Shown: positions 43,930 through 54,664, counted from the stretch's first letter. The stretch: DNA of 64,000 nucleotides from Bettongia penicillata ogilbyi (GCA_023548195.1 JAJHZJ010000496.1:9868070-9932069), one strand, 5' to 3'. Numbers and translations: made by a program. Notes: generated by a model from the sequence alone, not told the origin.

Positions 43930-44985
43930 CCAAAAAAGGAGAAAAAAATAAGACTATAGGAGGTTATTTTCTTGGTGAAAATGTATTTTCTTCCATCCTT
44001 TCGAATGAGGAAGAACAAAGCATACCATCACAGGAAGACATAGAAGTCAAGACTCCTACATATAAAACCTCCAAAACAAATATGCAATGGTCTCAGGCTA
44101 TGGAAGAGCACAAAAAGGATTTTGAAAATCAAGTAATAGAGGTGGAGGAAAAATTGGGAAGAGAAATGAGAGAGATACAAGAAAATCATGAAAAGCAAGT
44201 CAACAGCTTGCTAAAGGAGACCTAAAAATGCTGATGAAAATAATACATTTAAAAATAGACCAACCCAAATGGCGAAAGAGTTCTAAAAAGCCAATGAGGA
44301 AAAGAATGCTTTGAAAAGCAGGATTGGCCAAATGTAAAAAAAGGTTCAAAAGCTCACTGAAGAAAATAGTTCTTTAAAAATTAGAATGGAATAGATAGAA
44401 GCTAATGACTTTATGAGGAACTAATAAATTATAAAACAAAACTAAAAGAATGAAAAAATAGAAGACAATGTGAAATATCTCATAGGAAAAACAACTGACC
44501 TGGAAAATAGATGCAGGAGAAATAATTTTAAAATTATTACTCTACCTGAAAACCATGATCAAAAAGAGTCTAGACATCATCTTTCAAGAAATTATCAAAG
44601 AGAATTGCCCTGATATTCTCAAGCCAGAGGGCAAAACAGAAATGGAAAGAATTCACTGATCACCTCCAGAAAGAGATCCCAAAAGGAAAACTCCTAGGAA
44701 TATTGTAGCCAAATTCCAGAGTTCCCAGGTCAAAGAGAAAACATTACAAGCAGCCAGAAAGAAACAATTCAAGTACTATGGAAATACAATCAGGAAAACA
44801 AAGGATTTAGCAGCTTCTACACTAAGGGATCAAAGGGCTTGGAATATGACATTCCAGAGGTCAAGAAGTTAGGATTAAAACCAAGAATCACCTATCCAGC
44901 AAAACTGAGTGCAATACTTCAGCAGAAAATGGAATTTCAATGAAATAGAGGAATTCCATGCATTCTTGTTGAAGACCAGAGCTGA
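43930..44985 (+). pseudogene. HAL1/L1 ORF1 remnant, multiply broken
   Basis: Alignable by eye to the other ORF1 copies: a coiled-coil stretch near 44110-44220 (CAAAAAGGATTTTGAAAATC), the RRM start near 44505, ATTCTCAAGCCAGAGGGCAA near 44612, and AAGAATCACCTATCCAGC at 44882. Several stops and frameshifts, for example TAA at 44223. Where copies 1 and 2 have TGA after RD, this copy has CAA (44830-44832). Confidence 0.7.
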
Positions 44986-45149
44986 ATAGAAAATTTGACT
45001 TTCAAATATAATCAAGAGAAACATGAAAAGGTAAACAGGAAAGAGAAGTCTTAAGGAACTCATTAAAGTTGAACTGTTTATATTCCTACATGGAAAGATG
45101 TTATTTGAAACTCATGAGACTTTTTTCAGTATTAGGGTAGTTAGAGGGA

Positions 45150-45150
<1 letters not shown>

Positions 45151-45216
<66 letters not shown>
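45151..45216. repeat. (GATA)n microsatellite in HAL1-like copy 3
   Basis: About 16 uninterrupted GATA units followed by a TATG/TATA-rich tail to about 45305. Located just after TAGTTAGAGGGAA, equivalent to the (CA)n site in copies 1 and 2. Confidence 0.95.
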
Positions 45217-46100
45217 TAGATATATGTAGATGTGTATGGGTATGTATGGATATGTACATGGGTGTATGGGTGTATGTATATATATAAATATATATATACA
45301 TGCATACATACATAGACAGAGGGCATAGGGTGAACTGAATATGAAGGGAGAGTACCCCCCAAAAAATAAAATTTACCGTGGAATGGTACGTACTAAGAGT
45401 AAGAGAAACGGAGAGGTAGAATGTAACTAATTATCTCACGTAAAAGATGGAAGAAAGAGGTTTTACAATGAGGGGGAGAGATGAAAGGAAATAATTGAGC
45501 CTTACTCGCATGGGATTTGGTTTAAGGTGGGAATTACATACTCAATCAGATATGGAAATCTATTTTGCCCTGTGGGAAGGCAAGGGGGGAGGGGATAGGA
45601 GAGAGAAGATAATAGAAGGGACAGCAAATTGGGGAAAAGGATAGTCAAAAGCAAACACTATTGTGGGAGGACAGGTCAAGGGAGAAAATTGAATAAATGA
45701 AGAGCAAGAGAGGATAGAGGAAAATGTGTTTAGTCTTTTTCAACACAACTATACATATATTACCTATATTGAATTGTTTGTTTTCTCAGTGAGAGTGAGT
45801 GGAGAGCTTTATGAATGGATGTCAAAAATTGTTTTATCATGCAATTGGAAATTAAGCTATACAGGTAATGGAGTAAAGAAATCTATTTTGCCCTACAGGA
45901 AAATAGAGAGGAAGGGGGATGGAATAAGGTGGGTAACAGAAGGGAGGACAGACTGGAGGAAGAGGTGGATGGGGTGCATGCTGTTCTGGGGTGGGGAGTG
46001 GGGAGAGATGGAGAGAAAATTTTGAATTCAAATTCTTGTGGAAGTGAATATTAAGAAGTGAAAATAAATAAATTATATTTTTTAAAAAAGAGCCTAGAGT

Positions 46101-46706
46101 ACAAGCTACAGGAAACAATCCATATGCTTTCCATTTGCTTCTCAGCAGCTGCACATGACTCATCTGGAGTGTACTGGCCTTTCAGGCAAGGCCCATACAT
46201 TCAATCAAGAGCCAGACTGACTGATGTGGAAAATTTGGACAAGTTGGGAAGGAGAGGAGAGAGGCAGATGATTGCATATGTGTACCCAGAGGCTCAATCA
46301 ATGGGTATATTTCATAATTCTATCAACAAATATCTGAAGGCTACATTTGACCTATTTATTTATTGTCAGGTAGACAGATTCACAATGTACATCCCTGATG
46401 ATGCATAGCAGATTCCTTTTAATATCCCAGAGGCAACATTATAATAAATGAGTTTGGAAGGGGGCTTATTCCCCCAGATACCCAGAGTTTTGGAAGGTAG
46501 AATCCATAAATGAGGAAAGAGTGTTTCCTTTGCAGGGCTTGGGGACAAAAATAAATTGATTGTTCCCTGTACTTTCTAAAATGATCTTAATAAATATGGT
46601 TCTATAGATAGTAAAAAAGAGAAGCTTCTGCCAAATACTCCAAGCGGGAACACATTTGAGGAATATGAATAAAGGTTTGCCTTCTTGAATGTGAGTTTGT
46701 GCATTT
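46101..46706. other. Unassigned non-coding sequence
   Basis: Open frames (for example plus 46058-46408) begin inside the HAL1-like tail and have no features. Confidence 0.4.
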
Positions 46707-47275
46707 AAAGAATCATAGAAGCAGAGAAGTTTAGGGTTAGAAGATCCTTAATTGTCATCTAGTCTGAGCAGTATCCAAAAATGAACTTCCTGTACAATAT
46801 AACCACTCAGTTATCACCTAACCTTTGCTTGAAGATCTCCAATGACAGAGAACTCACCACCTGCCCCAAGCAGTTTTTTCTATTTATAGGCAGCTTTTAG
46901 GAGTAGGAAGATTTTTTTAATCAAGTCTAAGTATTTCTATACAACTTCCATCTATTCTTCCTCATTCTTCCCTTAAAAACAAGAAGAAGAAATTTAATCT
47001 TTTCCCTTGGCTTTCAGTCCTTCAAATACTTGAAGATACTTTGCATAGTCTCTTCTCCAGACTTCTATATGATGAATTTATAGCCCTTCACTATCTCGGC
47101 TGACTTCACTGGACACTTCCAACGCATTAACATCCTTTCTAAAATGTGGAACCCATAGTTGAACCCAATATTCTGGATCTGGTCTGAGCAGGGCAGAATA
47201 TAGTAGCACCATCTCCCTCCTACTTCTGGGTCCTGTGTCCCTCTTAATGCAGTCTAACATTGCATTACCTTTCTG
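46707..47275 (-). mobile_element. CR1/L3-type LINE with ORF2 C-terminus
   Basis: Antisense fragment of about 570 bases, the clearest of its type here: AGAATCATAGAAGCAGAGAA, AGAGAACTCACCACCTGCCC, AAATACTTGAAGATACTTTG, CACTGGACACTTCCAACG and on into coding sequence (47078-47260). Confidence 0.78.
47078..47260 (-). pseudogene. CR1/L3 ORF2 C-terminal fragment
   Basis: 60-codon open stretch containing LLYSALLRPDPEYWVQLWVP and HFRKDVNALE. These match the conserved CR1-clade reverse transcriptase C-terminal motif 'LYSALVRPHLEYCVQFWSP.YKKDIDKLE'. The Cys after EY is Trp here. Only this end of the protein survives. Confidence 0.8.
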
Positions 47276-47348
47276 GGCCTCAGTGTCCCCATCTGTAAAA
47301 TTAGAGGACCTTCGTGGTCCTATTCAGCTCTGGACTTATGATCCTATG
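47276..47348 (+). mobile_element. MIR 3' fragment
   Basis: GGCCTCAGTGTCCCCATCTG, TAAAATTAGAGGACC, TTATGATCCTATGA. Confidence 0.65.
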
Positions 47349-48239
47349 AAGGCAGACAGTTGTTTGTTGGAATTTGTGTAGAGGCCTCAGTTGAGTGTGG
47401 TTGGTGCATAACAAACCTGCAAACTTTTCTTAGATGATTAGTACAATCCTTAGACCACAAGGAATAATTAAGTATTTGGTGGTATATAACAGCTTCCATC
47501 TTTCATTCAGACACTTTTTTTCATCCCCAAATATTTTTTGTGTAATTGCATTACTACCTCCTCTTCATTTTATTGTATTCAAAACACTTTTGTGCCAAGA
47601 GCAGAAGCTGCTCCCTGCAGATGTGAAATGTCTAGGGTGTATTATTGTGCAGACTAAACCCAATATAACCGCCTCTTATTAAGTTTTAATTCTGTATGTT
47701 TGCAAGCATTTCATCCTCAGCAGCGACTCAGTGTCTGTGTCTGATTGTAAAGTGTATCTCATTAATTATTGAAAACAGGGCATAGTTGGGCAGGAAATCA
47801 ACACATTTTGTAGGCGAGGATATAACAAATAGCACATAATATAGCTTCCCGCGGCAATTTACTGAATAAAGAAACTGATGTCTTTTTTTTTCCTTTTAAT
47901 GGAATTGCTTTTTTTTTTTTTTACAATGGAGAACCTCTCTGTTTGAAATAATAATTTCCATTTGCATAGAGCTTTTTTCTTCTCAAAGAACTTCCCCTGT
48001 GTTTAATTCTCACAATGGTCCTATGAGTAGGGTAGAAATCAGTCAAATAACTAATCATAGGCTGAGCACTTCTACAAATGGACCCTGTAGGGATCAAGAA
48101 AAACCATTCCTAGAGAACAAATGTTCGCCAGGACTCCTGAGCACCAAGACTTTGTATGTTTCATTCAGAGTCGGCTTAAATCCAAGTGTGTCATTTCCAG
48201 GTTCAAGATGAAAAGATTTAGGAAAGAAGTTACCGAAAG
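47349..48239. other. Repeat-free stretch, candidate conserved non-coding at 47590-47880
   Basis: 47590-47880 holds complex sequence (AGCAGCGACTCAGTGTCTGT, TCATTAATTATTGAAAACAG, TTCCCGCGGCAATTTACTGA) with a retained CGCGG and no repeat landmarks, flanked by poly-T runs near 47885-47922. Conservation cannot be tested here. Confidence 0.33.
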
Positions 48240-48335
48240 TTCTTTGAGGGAGGGGCTCTTGTCATTGTATCCCCAGGGCCTTGCACAGTACCTGGCATTC
48301 TTGATTAATGCTTGTTGAAGAGAATGAATTGAATT
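48240..48335 (+). mobile_element. L2 3' end
   Basis: TTGAGGGAGGGGCTCTTGTC, GTATCCCCAGGGCCTTGCAC, GTACCTGGCATTC, AATGCTTGTTGA. Confidence 0.65.
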
Positions 48336-48689
48336 TTGATCCAAGAGAGCAATTTCAGTGGATTGTAAACACAATATGAACCTGGGTGAGAGTAAATAAA
48401 AAAAGAAAAAAAAATAACTAGAGATCTCAAGATGCAATAGAATGCACTGTTTTGAAAGACTTAGAACTGTGATTGATGTAACAAACCAGGAATCCAGAGG
48501 ACCAAAGGTAAAAAATGCCACCCTTTTCCTGATACATAGATGATAGTTTGCAGAATGAAACATGGGTTTTTGGACATGTTTAAAGTGGGAAGTCATTTCG
48601 CTTCACTATGAATATTTTTTTTTTCTTTTTTAAGTTCAGAGTGAAGTGGGAGGGACAAAAAAATGGGTTTTATTTAAGTAGTCAAAGAG

Positions 48690-48850
48690 GTTACTTAAGG
48701 CTTGAAATCGGGAAAAACTTCTTAATAATCAGTTGTCCAAAAGTAAAGTGGGCAGCCTCATGAAATAGTGGTTCTGCCTCCTTGGTGGTCTTCAGGTATG
48801 GCATGGTAGGGATTCCTAATGGGAAAAATGATTATTTCTCTCTTATGTTA
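48690..48850 (+). mobile_element. CR1/L3-type 3' fragment
   Basis: GGGAAAAACTTCTTAATAAT, CAGTTGTCCAAAAGTAAAGT, GGGCAGCCTCATGAAATAGT, TTGGTGGTCTTCAGG. Confidence 0.7.
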
Positions 48851-48859
48851 ATAATTAAT

Positions 48860-49340
48860 TAATATCAGGGTTGAGGGAAACCAGTTTTTTTCCTATTTCA
48901 TCATTCTAAGTCCAGCCTCTCAAGGGCATTTCTGACCCTACCCAAAGAATTCACCCTACCTAAACCATCTTATCTAAGAAGAATTCCTACACTATCGTTG
49001 TTCATTTACTGGGAATAGGATAGATCCTTTGTATAGATTGCCTGATGTCTTATTTGAGATGAGTCTCTCTTTGTCCATAAGTGACATGATCAGAGTCCTG
49101 TATCCAGCCCCTCATTAGAATAGACCCACCTCTCATTATAATATTAATTCTATCATTAATTGTTAACTAATCAAAGATTATTTCTGCGCATTGGGGACAC
49201 CCCCTCTTCCAAGGCCATATATGCATTAAGCAGCCTCCATGATCCATCTTTGGTCCCACTGATCTCTTTTATTAATTATTCCCTAGCCATAATTAATAAA
49301 ATGATTGTTCATGGATCTAGTGGTTAACATTTTGGTTGGT
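48860..49340 (+). mobile_element. Possible ERV solo LTR
   Basis: About 480 bases with GGGGACACCCCCTCTTCC, a TATA-like CCATATATGCATTAAG (near 49216) and, about 80-95 bases on, AATTAATAAAATGATT (polyadenylation signal), the arrangement expected of an LTR. Terminal TG..CA and a target-site duplication were not established, so this is tentative. Confidence 0.35.
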
Positions 49341-49494
49341 TTAAAAAGGGATCCTTAATTTTAATGACTGCTTTTGTAAATTGGACAGCCAATCCATAGT
49401 AGCAGTTAGTGGGATGGCAGCCCTGCTCCCTAAAATTCATTTTTTCCCATAAAATATAAGTGGAACAGTTTTTAGTCCAAGGAAGGACTTATTA

Positions 49495-49690
49495 CCAGTT
49501 AAAGTTGTCTGAAATGGAATGGGCCACTTCATGAGTTTATGAGTTTCGTATTCTCCATCCCTACAGAACAATTTACCATGTCTCAAGGATATCAAAGCAG
49601 GGGTTTATCCATTTGGAAAGAAATTATGTTCCATGACTTCCAAGGTCTTTTTTTCAGTTCTAGGATTCTGTGATTCTAACCCAAATGAGA
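49495..49690 (+). mobile_element. CR1/L3-type 3' end
   Basis: AAAGTTGTCTGAAATGGAAT, GGGCCACTTCATGAG, ATTCTCCATCCCTACAGA, and terminal GGATTCTGTGATTCTAA repeats typical of CR1 3' ends. Confidence 0.68.
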
Positions 49691-49959
49691 TATACTCACT
49701 GGCTGGTCCAAAACTGGTTTCCAGTCATGTTCTCCATATGTAATTTTTACAGTTTAAAAGTAATATTATATATAAAAGATCAAGTAAAAATGTTCTTTAC
49801 GTGAAAAAAGACTTAATTATCTAGAAATCATGTCTCTCTGACTTTTTATAAGTCACACTTTGTTGATGGGATGAACTACGTGGCCACTGAGGTCCCTTTC
49901 AACTCCCAAATTCCTTGGTTCTAAGGTTCGGCAAAGACAGTAGGCACATATGCGGGATC

Positions 49960-50095
49960 ACAGGCCTTTGGGGCATCATTGGCTGTTATAGACTGTCCAG
50001 TGCACATCTTCATTCCATACATGAGAAAACTGAAGTCATAAATTTTTCATGATACATACAAAGTTATACGCGGAGCCAAAGGCAGAACCCAAATC
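49960..50095 (-). mobile_element. MIR fragment, decayed
   Basis: Antisense: ACATGAGAAAACTGAAGTCA, then GGAGCCAAAGGCAGAACCCA. Confidence 0.5.
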
Positions 50096-50610
50096 ACAGA
50101 ATTTCTGAGCTGGAAAGGTCTTCAGACACCATCTGGTTTAATGATAAACTCTACAGAAACAACCCTATGATCTACCTCAGACATCCTTCACTCCCCTCTA
50201 GTGGTGGAGAGACTGCTAGCTCCAGAGGAAACTAGACCATTCTGCTTTTGGTTCTATGAGTTCTAAGTTCTAAGAGTTAGAAGCTTGTCCTGATTTCAAT
50301 CTGAAATTTGCAATCATTGCTCCTAGCTTTCTCTTCTGTGGATCAGAAAGGTAAGATTCATCCATCTCCCATGTTGCAACACTTCTAATACTTGAAGACA
50401 GCTCTTCTGGCTGCCTTTGAGTCTTCTCTTTTCCAATTGAAACATCCCTTGTTTCTTCAACTGATCCTTATATGGCAAAGTCTCTAGTTTCATCATCATA
50501 TAGTAACCCTCTCCTGGACAGGCTAAGATTGGATAATGAACTTTCTAGAGGGTGGAATTTATCACTGAACACAATACTGCAAATGTGGTTTGATCGAATC
50601 CTCTGCTCCT
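50096..50610 (-). mobile_element. CR1/L3-type LINE fragment
   Basis: Antisense: CACAGAATTTCTGAGCTGGA, AAGGTCTTCAGACACCATCT, CAATCATTGCTCCTAGCTTT, AATACTTGAAGACAGCTCTT, GCAAATGTGGTTTGATCG. A well-ordered set of landmarks. Confidence 0.72.
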
Positions 50611-51169
50611 GTGAGCATCATTGAAGTCATTTCAATGCATGTCTAATCTGAAAGTTCATGCCAAGATATATCTTTATCATAAAACATGAAGGACCATGTG
50701 GAAAGGCAGAATGGTGACCAGCAAAGGATTCCTTGACTTCGTAACCAATCCAAGCAAATTCTCATTCCACTTCCAATAGTTTCACCTGGAATTGGTGCAG
50801 ATCTCATCCTCTTCCATTTCCTCCAAACCTCCCTTGCCTCCGAAGGTGATTTCTTTGTCATGTTCCCTCCTAAATCTTCACAGGATGTCCAGAGGAGGGG
50901 AGAATCATTACAGAAACTTCTCTGACCCCTGTATCTTTGACCACTGGCCACAAACCTTTGTCAGAATGGGCCAGTTATAGATGGTGTACAAGCTCTGATG
51001 TATCACAGAAATGCACAATGAGATTCTCTGGACTCTGTAAAAAAAAGTTATCATTGTAGGAAGCCCTGTCCTCCCACATTGCAGGGAAGGATGGCAATAA
51101 TTATGGGCTTGTTCTCTGAATGAGTTTGTGTTAGTGTGTATCTAGTATCTGTATGTGTGTGTATGAAGA
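50611..51169. other. Unassigned non-coding sequence
   Basis: Overlapping frames at 50643-50951 (minus) and 50792-50980 (plus) have no recognisable protein features. Confidence 0.35.
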
Positions 51170-51345
51170 ACTGACTTTGAATTCTGCTTCTGACCTGTAT
51201 CACTGAGCCTCACTTTTCTCATCAGTAAAGTGGGGCTAATAAGACCTATACTTTCTATTCCATGTGAGTTGTGGTAAAGTTCCCATGAGATAATATAAAA
51301 CTTTGCAAACTGTAAAGTGCTATCTAAATATCCATTTTCTTCCTC
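51170..51345 (+). mobile_element. MIR 3' half
   Basis: Sense: CACTTTTCTCATCAGTAAAG, TGGGGCTAATAAGACCTATA, ACTTTGCAAACTGTAAAGTG. Confidence 0.72.
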
Positions 51346-52029
51346 ATTGCCTACAAATGCTCTTATGACAAACTGGTTTACTTGAATTTCATGCGGATTC
51401 CTCTATTTTCTCTTCCACTGCTCATCATCATTTGTGAGATGGTATTGCCTTGGAAAAGCCTCCTGCAAAGCATCTGCCATGTCCCTCAGCTTAGCAAAGA
51501 GATCAAGTATCTGCTAACTGAGATAATTTGTAGGCTCCTCTTTGATGTGATTGAATTACATGGACTAAATTTCTGCAGGAAATTTGACAGTAGTAATTAA
51601 CTTTTCCATTATCTATTTCTTATTGCTTGCAGTCAATAGCTAGTATGAGTTGACCAGGCTGGAACAGTTATGATGGGCTGCAATGTATTCTTATTTCTGT
51701 TCCAAATGAGTGCTGAATTTGATGTTTGTTCTAATTAGCCAATGATCTCATTTGAAAAGGAATCCTATACCTGTCACCAATAATGTCTTGAATGTTAAGA
51801 TATTGTCAATTTAATTTATTGTGATTATATTTGATATGTCATGTCCATTGCTTTTCTTGAAAAAAAATGTGTTCCTAATAGACAAGTTTGAGTCTTCTAA
51901 GAAAGCTATGTGACATTGGCTGCTTTTAATTCTTAACCATATTTTCCAGAATACATGGAAACATATTTGTGTATGTTTAAAATGTGTTTTATGTGCATAT
52001 ATGCATATACATATATGTATATTCATAGG
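51346..52029. other. Unassigned non-coding sequence
   Basis: A 72-codon plus frame at 51382-51600 is repeat-free but shows no recognised domain. A TATG-rich patch is at about 51990-52025. Confidence 0.35.
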
Positions 52030-52200
52030 GTTAGAGAGAGACAGAGAGGGAGGAAGGGGGGTGAAGGAAAGAGGGAGGGAGAGGGAAAGACAGAGAAGGG
52101 GGGAGGAGGTAAGAAAGAAAAAGGAGAAAGAGGAGGAAGAAAGAAGAGAAAAAGGGAGAGATAAGGGAGAAGGAAGAGGAGACAGAGAGACTGAGAGAAA
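52030..52200. repeat. Polypurine (GA/GGA) tract
   Basis: About 170 bases of nearly pure A/G on the plus strand. Confidence 0.9.
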
Positions 52201-52289
52201 TTGCTTTCATCCCCTATTAATGTCACCCTTCAAACTGAAATCTCCAAGTATCATAGTACATGCTACCATAATATAGAACAGAGCTTCTT

Positions 52290-52420
52290 AAACAAATCCA
52301 CAAATTTATTTGGGGTTTTATTTTTAAATCTATTTTAATAACTAGTTCAAAATAATTGGTTTCCTTTTTAATTATATATACTCTATTTTATGCACTTAAC
52401 GGCACGATTCTGAGGACTCC
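52290..52420. mobile_element. Ancient DNA-transposon-like repeat, copy b
   Basis: Diverged relative of 19985-20150: TTAATAACTAGTTCAAAATA, ATTGGTTTCCTTTTTAATTA, CTCTATTTTATGCACTT, and a terminal GAGCTTCTTAAAC resembling 'ggttcttaac' ends. Confidence 0.4.
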
Positions 52421-52794
52421 CTCCACTTCTCTAGGCTGCTACTGCTGCCCGTGAGCTCTGGAGCACAGGCAAGGGCAAAATTCCCTGCCCTAGAGCATCT
52501 GCAAAGACCTTCAGAGAGTTTGGCTCCCTCTTTATCCTTTGCACCAGATGTTGGTACATAAGCTGCAGCCTTCTTTATGGGGGTCTGCTTGCTTGGTTTA
52601 TCATGAGCTCTGCCAGTGAGATAACGAAATATCTTTTGATGTTACATTTCTTGTTGCCTTCAGACTCATGATAAAATCTACTTGGCAAACTCTTCTACTT
52701 CTCTTTCCAAGGAGAACCTGTGTGCTTACTTCATTCCACTGAAGTAAGGATTCCATAAGGCTTCTGTTTTCACTTATAGCAAGAATACCATAGG
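52421..52794. other. Unassigned, GC-richer patch
   Basis: 52440-52620 is GC-richer and reads on the minus strand as a possible decayed coding or UTR relic. No frame gave a recognisable protein. Confidence 0.25.
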
Positions 52795-52970
52795 ATCATA
52801 TATATTGAGCTAAGGGAAACTGGAAATCATCTAGTCCAATGCCACCATTTCACAGATGAAGAAACCAAGGCTAAAAAATTAAGTGACTCCCCAAGGATTT
52901 TGCAGAGTCCAGATTTAAACCTACGTCCTCCGACTTCAAACCCAACATGATATCCACCACCCATGCTGGC
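52795..52970 (-). mobile_element. MIR/CORE-SINE
   Basis: Antisense: GGAAATCATCTAGTCCAATG, CCATTTCACAGATGAAGAAA, TTAAGTGACTCCCCAAGGAT, TTTAAACCTACGTCCTC. Confidence 0.75.
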
Positions 52971-53640
52971 CCTGTCCTCATAACATTTACACCTGGCAAC
53001 TTTTATTTGACTTTAAGGAGAAGGATGCCACTCTGTAAAGAGCCATGATAACTCCGGAAACCCCTGAAGATCAACATAGCACCAAGAGAGAAAAGAAAAT
53101 CAAAGAAATTGCCTGCCAGGGAAGACTATTTGGCCCATCTCCAGACTCCAGTAAACACGAAGTGCTATCAGCCTACAGAAACATTAGGAGTTTATGATGC
53201 AGAAAGAAGCGGCTTCTGTGTGACGCATTTCATCTTCCATGGAACCATCTATTAGAATGGGATGCTCTTAATTCGATGTGGCCAGATTAGACCCCATCGC
53301 TGCCAGACAAACTCCATGAATTTGAAGAGTGATTTCCATGGGAAATTGGCAATTGTGAGCAAATGGGGAAGCAGTATCTCTTCTCGCATTAGAACCCTCC
53401 CAGGGGGAAGGTGACAGAACAATCCTAGGAAGCAGAACTTTAGAAAAAAGCAGACATGTGGCTGAGCCATCTCTGAGCGTGCTATCATCTATCCCTCTAG
53501 CATTTTCCCAATATTATTGGGGACCCATTTCTAGCCCTAGTTCTGAATTTGCCAATTCTGGTTAGTCGGCTCAAATAAGAAATCCTAAAATAAGTACCTA
53601 ACTAATTAACTTTTTTCATAATTAAAACTGGGAGGGGGGA
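52971..53640. other. Repeat-free stretch
   Basis: Complex sequence without repeat landmarks (for example 53030-53290). The 78-codon minus frame at 53252-53488 has no recognised domain. Confidence 0.3.
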
Positions 53641-53783
53641 GAAGGTAGGTGGTGTAGTGGATAGACCCTGGAATCAGGAGGACCTGAGTTCAAATCCAGT
53701 CTCAGAAATTTGACACCAGCTGTGTGACCCTGGGCAAGTCACTTAACCCCAATTGTCTTGAAGAGCAAAATAAAAAAAAAAAC
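53641..53783 (+). mobile_element. Short marsupial SINE with A-tail
   Basis: tRNA-like head (GTGGTGTAGTGGATAGACCC), B-box GAGTTCAAATCC, CAAGTCACTTAACCCCAATT, then directly an A-rich end (53770-53780). Same head as type B but without its long body. Appears younger than most SINEs here. Confidence 0.82.
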
Positions 53784-54457
53784 CTCACATATTTCATGAT
53801 TGGAAAGGGAATGTATTCAAAGCCCCTAAAATAAGCATGGTGAGGGTACCTTAGAATCCAATGTTCTACTTTGTCACTCTTGTTTCCTTAACTCAACCAA
53901 GATTTTCAGTCTCTTCTCTTTACTTCTTCTCATTACTATCAATTTAACCAACCATGTCCTAGGCCTTCACACCATCCTGATTATGATGGCAATGTAATTG
54001 TGGTCATTGCTATTTCATTTGTCAGCTGCACCTGGTCTTTAAGACTGTATTCTAAGCAATAGAGGGTTCATTGGATCATCATTTTAGAGCTTCAAGGGTC
54101 TCAGAGGTCATCTTATGGAGGTCCCTCAATTTACACTAGTAGAAACTGAGGCAGACTATGGTCTATGACTACTGAGAGAGTGCCCACACTGACAAGCCCA
54201 GCTCCCTGGAGTGTGGAGGTATGGTAGCTGGACAGACCTGAAGTTCCCATCAGCCCCTAAATCTGCACCCTTAATGATCAGGTGTCCTTCTTTCTCCCTG
54301 ACTCCAGTAGGGAGTCAGGTTGAGCTCAGTTCCAGTCAGGGTTCTCTTTGTAACTTTCCATTGCCTCCCTATTTCCAATCTCTCTCAGCTTCTTATGTCT
54401 TCTACCACCAAAAATCATCTTGATTTATTTTTATTTTACATATGTCATCTATAGGAG
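53784..54457. other. Mostly unassigned, with MIR at 54075-54180 (minus)
   Basis: 54075-54180 shows AGGGTCTCAGAGGTCATCTT and AGTAGAAACTGAGGCAGACT (antisense MIR). The rest, including the 70-codon plus frame at 54211-54423, has no recognised feature. Confidence 0.4.
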
Positions 54458-54662
54458 AGGCTGAGTACCATTGGGGATAGAGAGCTCATCTCAGAGTCAA
54501 GAAATTTTGTGTCCAAATCCCATCTCTGGCATTTTCTGACTCTATGGCCCTAAGTAAGTTACTTATGCTTGCATTGCCCTAGGCAGTTTTCTATTACTAT
54601 AAGTCACATGCCTACCTGCCTTGAGAGAGGGAATTCTCTCACCTCAAACACAATGTATATTA
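54458..54662 (+). mobile_element. CORE-SINE type C
   Basis: Sense: GATAGAGAGCTCATCTCAGA, GTCCAAATCCCATCTCTGGC, TGCCCTAGGCAGTTTTCTAT, TACTATAAGTCACATGCCTA. The sense-strand relative of 32595 and 40435. Confidence 0.65.
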
Positions 54663-54664
54663 CA

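Larger units (their letters stand above)
43251..46087 (+). mobile_element. HAL1-like element copy 3, older
   Basis: Full-length element of about 2.84 kb with an exact 13-bp target-site duplication, AAGAGCCTAGAGT, at 43238-43250 and 46088-46100. It has the same 5' start (CCAAGATGGC at 43264-43273), ORF1 region, spacer-derived 3' UTR and A-rich end (AAATAAATAAATT). It is visibly more diverged than copies 1 and 2, and a (GATA)n stands where they have (CA)n. No ORF2. The intact duplication despite decay of the element shows simple insertion without later rearrangement. Confidence 0.86.

Noticed and set aside
45101..45362. Tyr/Ile/Ser repeat peptides on the minus strand
   Set aside because: Translations of the (GATA)n tract in HAL1-like copy 3.
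48165..48596. 143-codon minus frame
   Set aside because: Overlaps an L2 3' end and T/A-rich sequence; no recognisable protein features.
52440..52760. Possible processed pseudogene on the minus strand
   Set aside because: The Lys/Arg-rich short translations suggested a ribosomal-protein-like relic, but no family match could be made.
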